The notes under the pieces were generated by a model. The model did not search any database. It was not told where the DNA came from and worked only from the letters and a program-made list of their open reading frames with translations. From Pyrocephalus nanus (lineage: Eukaryota; Chordata; Aves; Passeriformes; Tyrannidae), in the NCBI GenBank assembly GCA_038380795.1, contig CM076281.1:372001-436000 (forward strand): a stretch of DNA of 64,000 nt, in the 5' to 3' direction. This document shows positions 63,358 through 64,000 of the stretch, one piece after another. Position 1 is the first letter of the stretch, and every line of letters begins with the position of its first letter. The position numbers and the translations under genes are program-made.

Positions 63358-63360
63358 CTG
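63355..63360 (-). promoter_or_regulatory. NAGNAG tandem splice acceptor
   Basis: The minus strand reads CAGCAG at the exon border. Using the first AG gives an 80-nt exon starting at 63357; using the second gives 77 nt starting at 63354. With an incoming phase-1 G the difference is one residue: Ala-Asp-Leu versus Asp-Leu. CAGCAG is the NAGNAG type most often used alternatively in vertebrates. It matters only if this exon is real. Confidence 0.45.
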
Positions 63361-63735
63361 GCAAGAGGGAAAAAACAAGGAACAAAAATAATAAACTGTG
63401 AACAAAAACATTTGCTATAGTGCTGGCTGCACTCACCCAGCCAGGCACTTCAACAGACTACCAGGAGTGCTACCAATGTTTAGTCTGTCTTGGCTGAATG
63501 TTTGGCAAAAACTGTACATTAAATGTTTGTGATGGAACAAATTGAGGCTTAATTATATTTCACAGTCTTCCTCCTGGAAATGCCACTGAAAAGGCTACAA
63601 GGAATGACTGATCCGTTTAATGTATGGGTGGATTTTCATGTTCTTGGCAGGAAAAATACAAAATAAACAATTTAAACATTCAAAGGGTCTGATTTAAGAG
63701 TTCAGAAAATTACCAATGAAAACAAGGAGAAGGAC
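63358..63735 (-). other. probable intron
   Basis: AT-rich sequence between the partial segment at the right edge and the 80-nt exon. It has no repeat or coding-like frame apart from the short extension to 63710. Confidence 0.3.
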
Positions 63736-64000
63736 CTGTGGGGTGCTGAGACATGAAAAGCCTGCCTATGCTCTGCAGCCTCGCTTTGCCAACAACACTC
63801 GCAGTTACGGAGCCGTTGGGCTGTATTTGTTTCACAAACAGCTCCTCAGCTGATAACGTTTTTCCACGTGAATGGTGGTGCCTTGTGGCAGGCTCTCTGT
63901 GGTTCAAGGAATCAGAGCCATGGGTATCTGCCATCCCCCAGCTCACCACACCATCATCACAGAATGCACTGGCAAAGGGCCATTCCTGCTGTTGGATTGC
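63736..64000 (-). CDS. partial open segment running off the right edge
   Basis: One minus-strand frame is open from the right edge to a stop at 63712-63710. Its later part looks protein-like, with an Arg-Gly-Lys-Thr-Leu-Ser-Ala-Glu-Glu-Leu-Phe segment and a basic Lys-Ala-Arg-Leu-Gln-Ser-Ile-Gly-Arg segment. Ending at the weak donor ACAG|GTCCTT (63736) gives phase 1, which fits the 80-nt exon. A better donor TTG|GTAATT (end 63714) gives phase 2 and an early stop in that exon. Possible acceptors inside the segment (GATGGCAG near 63928, ACCACAG near 63900) are weak, so its start is unknown and may lie outside the window. No domain was recognised. It may be one exon of the minus-strand gene, or a chance open frame. 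Confidence 0.3.

Noticed and set aside
1..64000. tRNA genes
   Set aside because: I looked for GGTTCGA-type B boxes and their reverse complements and saw none with an A box at the right distance.

Overview
The window looks like vertebrate nuclear DNA from a bird. The direct evidence is three 3' ends of CR1 LINEs, the dominant avian retrotransposon: one complete-looking tail near 26.1-26.4 kb, one short tail near 55.4 kb and one inverted copy near 57.4-57.6 kb. Repeats are otherwise sparse, nothing resembles a mammalian SINE, no CpG island was noticed, and AT-rich homeobox-motif blocks alternate with CTG/CAG-rich, stop-poor blocks. A short match at 36.16 kb to a start motif I remember from passerine LTR elements hints at a songbird, but only weakly. 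There are no operons, ribosome binding sites, rRNA genes, tRNA genes or CRISPR arrays.

From 1 to about 58.69 kb I find no protein-coding gene. All open frames there are short, overlap frames on the other strand, and lack credible splice sites or recognisable domains. This part is intergenic or deep intronic. It holds simple repeats, the CR1 fragments, a 10-bp minisatellite (41.11-41.19 kb), a nested GATGA-type satellite (57.67-57.84 kb) and several AT-rich stretches that resemble vertebrate conserved non-coding elements. Those last calls rest on composition and motifs only.

From about 58.69 kb to the right edge the window appears to contain the 3' end of a gene on the minus strand that continues beyond 64,000. 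The best evidence is a textbook polyadenylation site: AATAAA at 58,718-58,713, a CA cleavage position near 58,695, and a GU-rich downstream element. Reading upstream on the minus strand there is a roughly 3.8-kb probable 3' UTR, a last-exon acceptor at 62,558 followed by 14 codons and a stop, a possible 35-nt micro-exon with a perfect donor, an 80-nt coding-like exon with a NAGNAG acceptor, and a long open frame that reaches the right edge.

I could not identify the gene. The reading frame carries across the proposed junctions only if a weak donor at 63,736 is used, so the exon chain is a hypothesis. The most interesting part is this apparent alternative 3'-end splicing: two possible C-termini plus a one-codon acceptor wobble.
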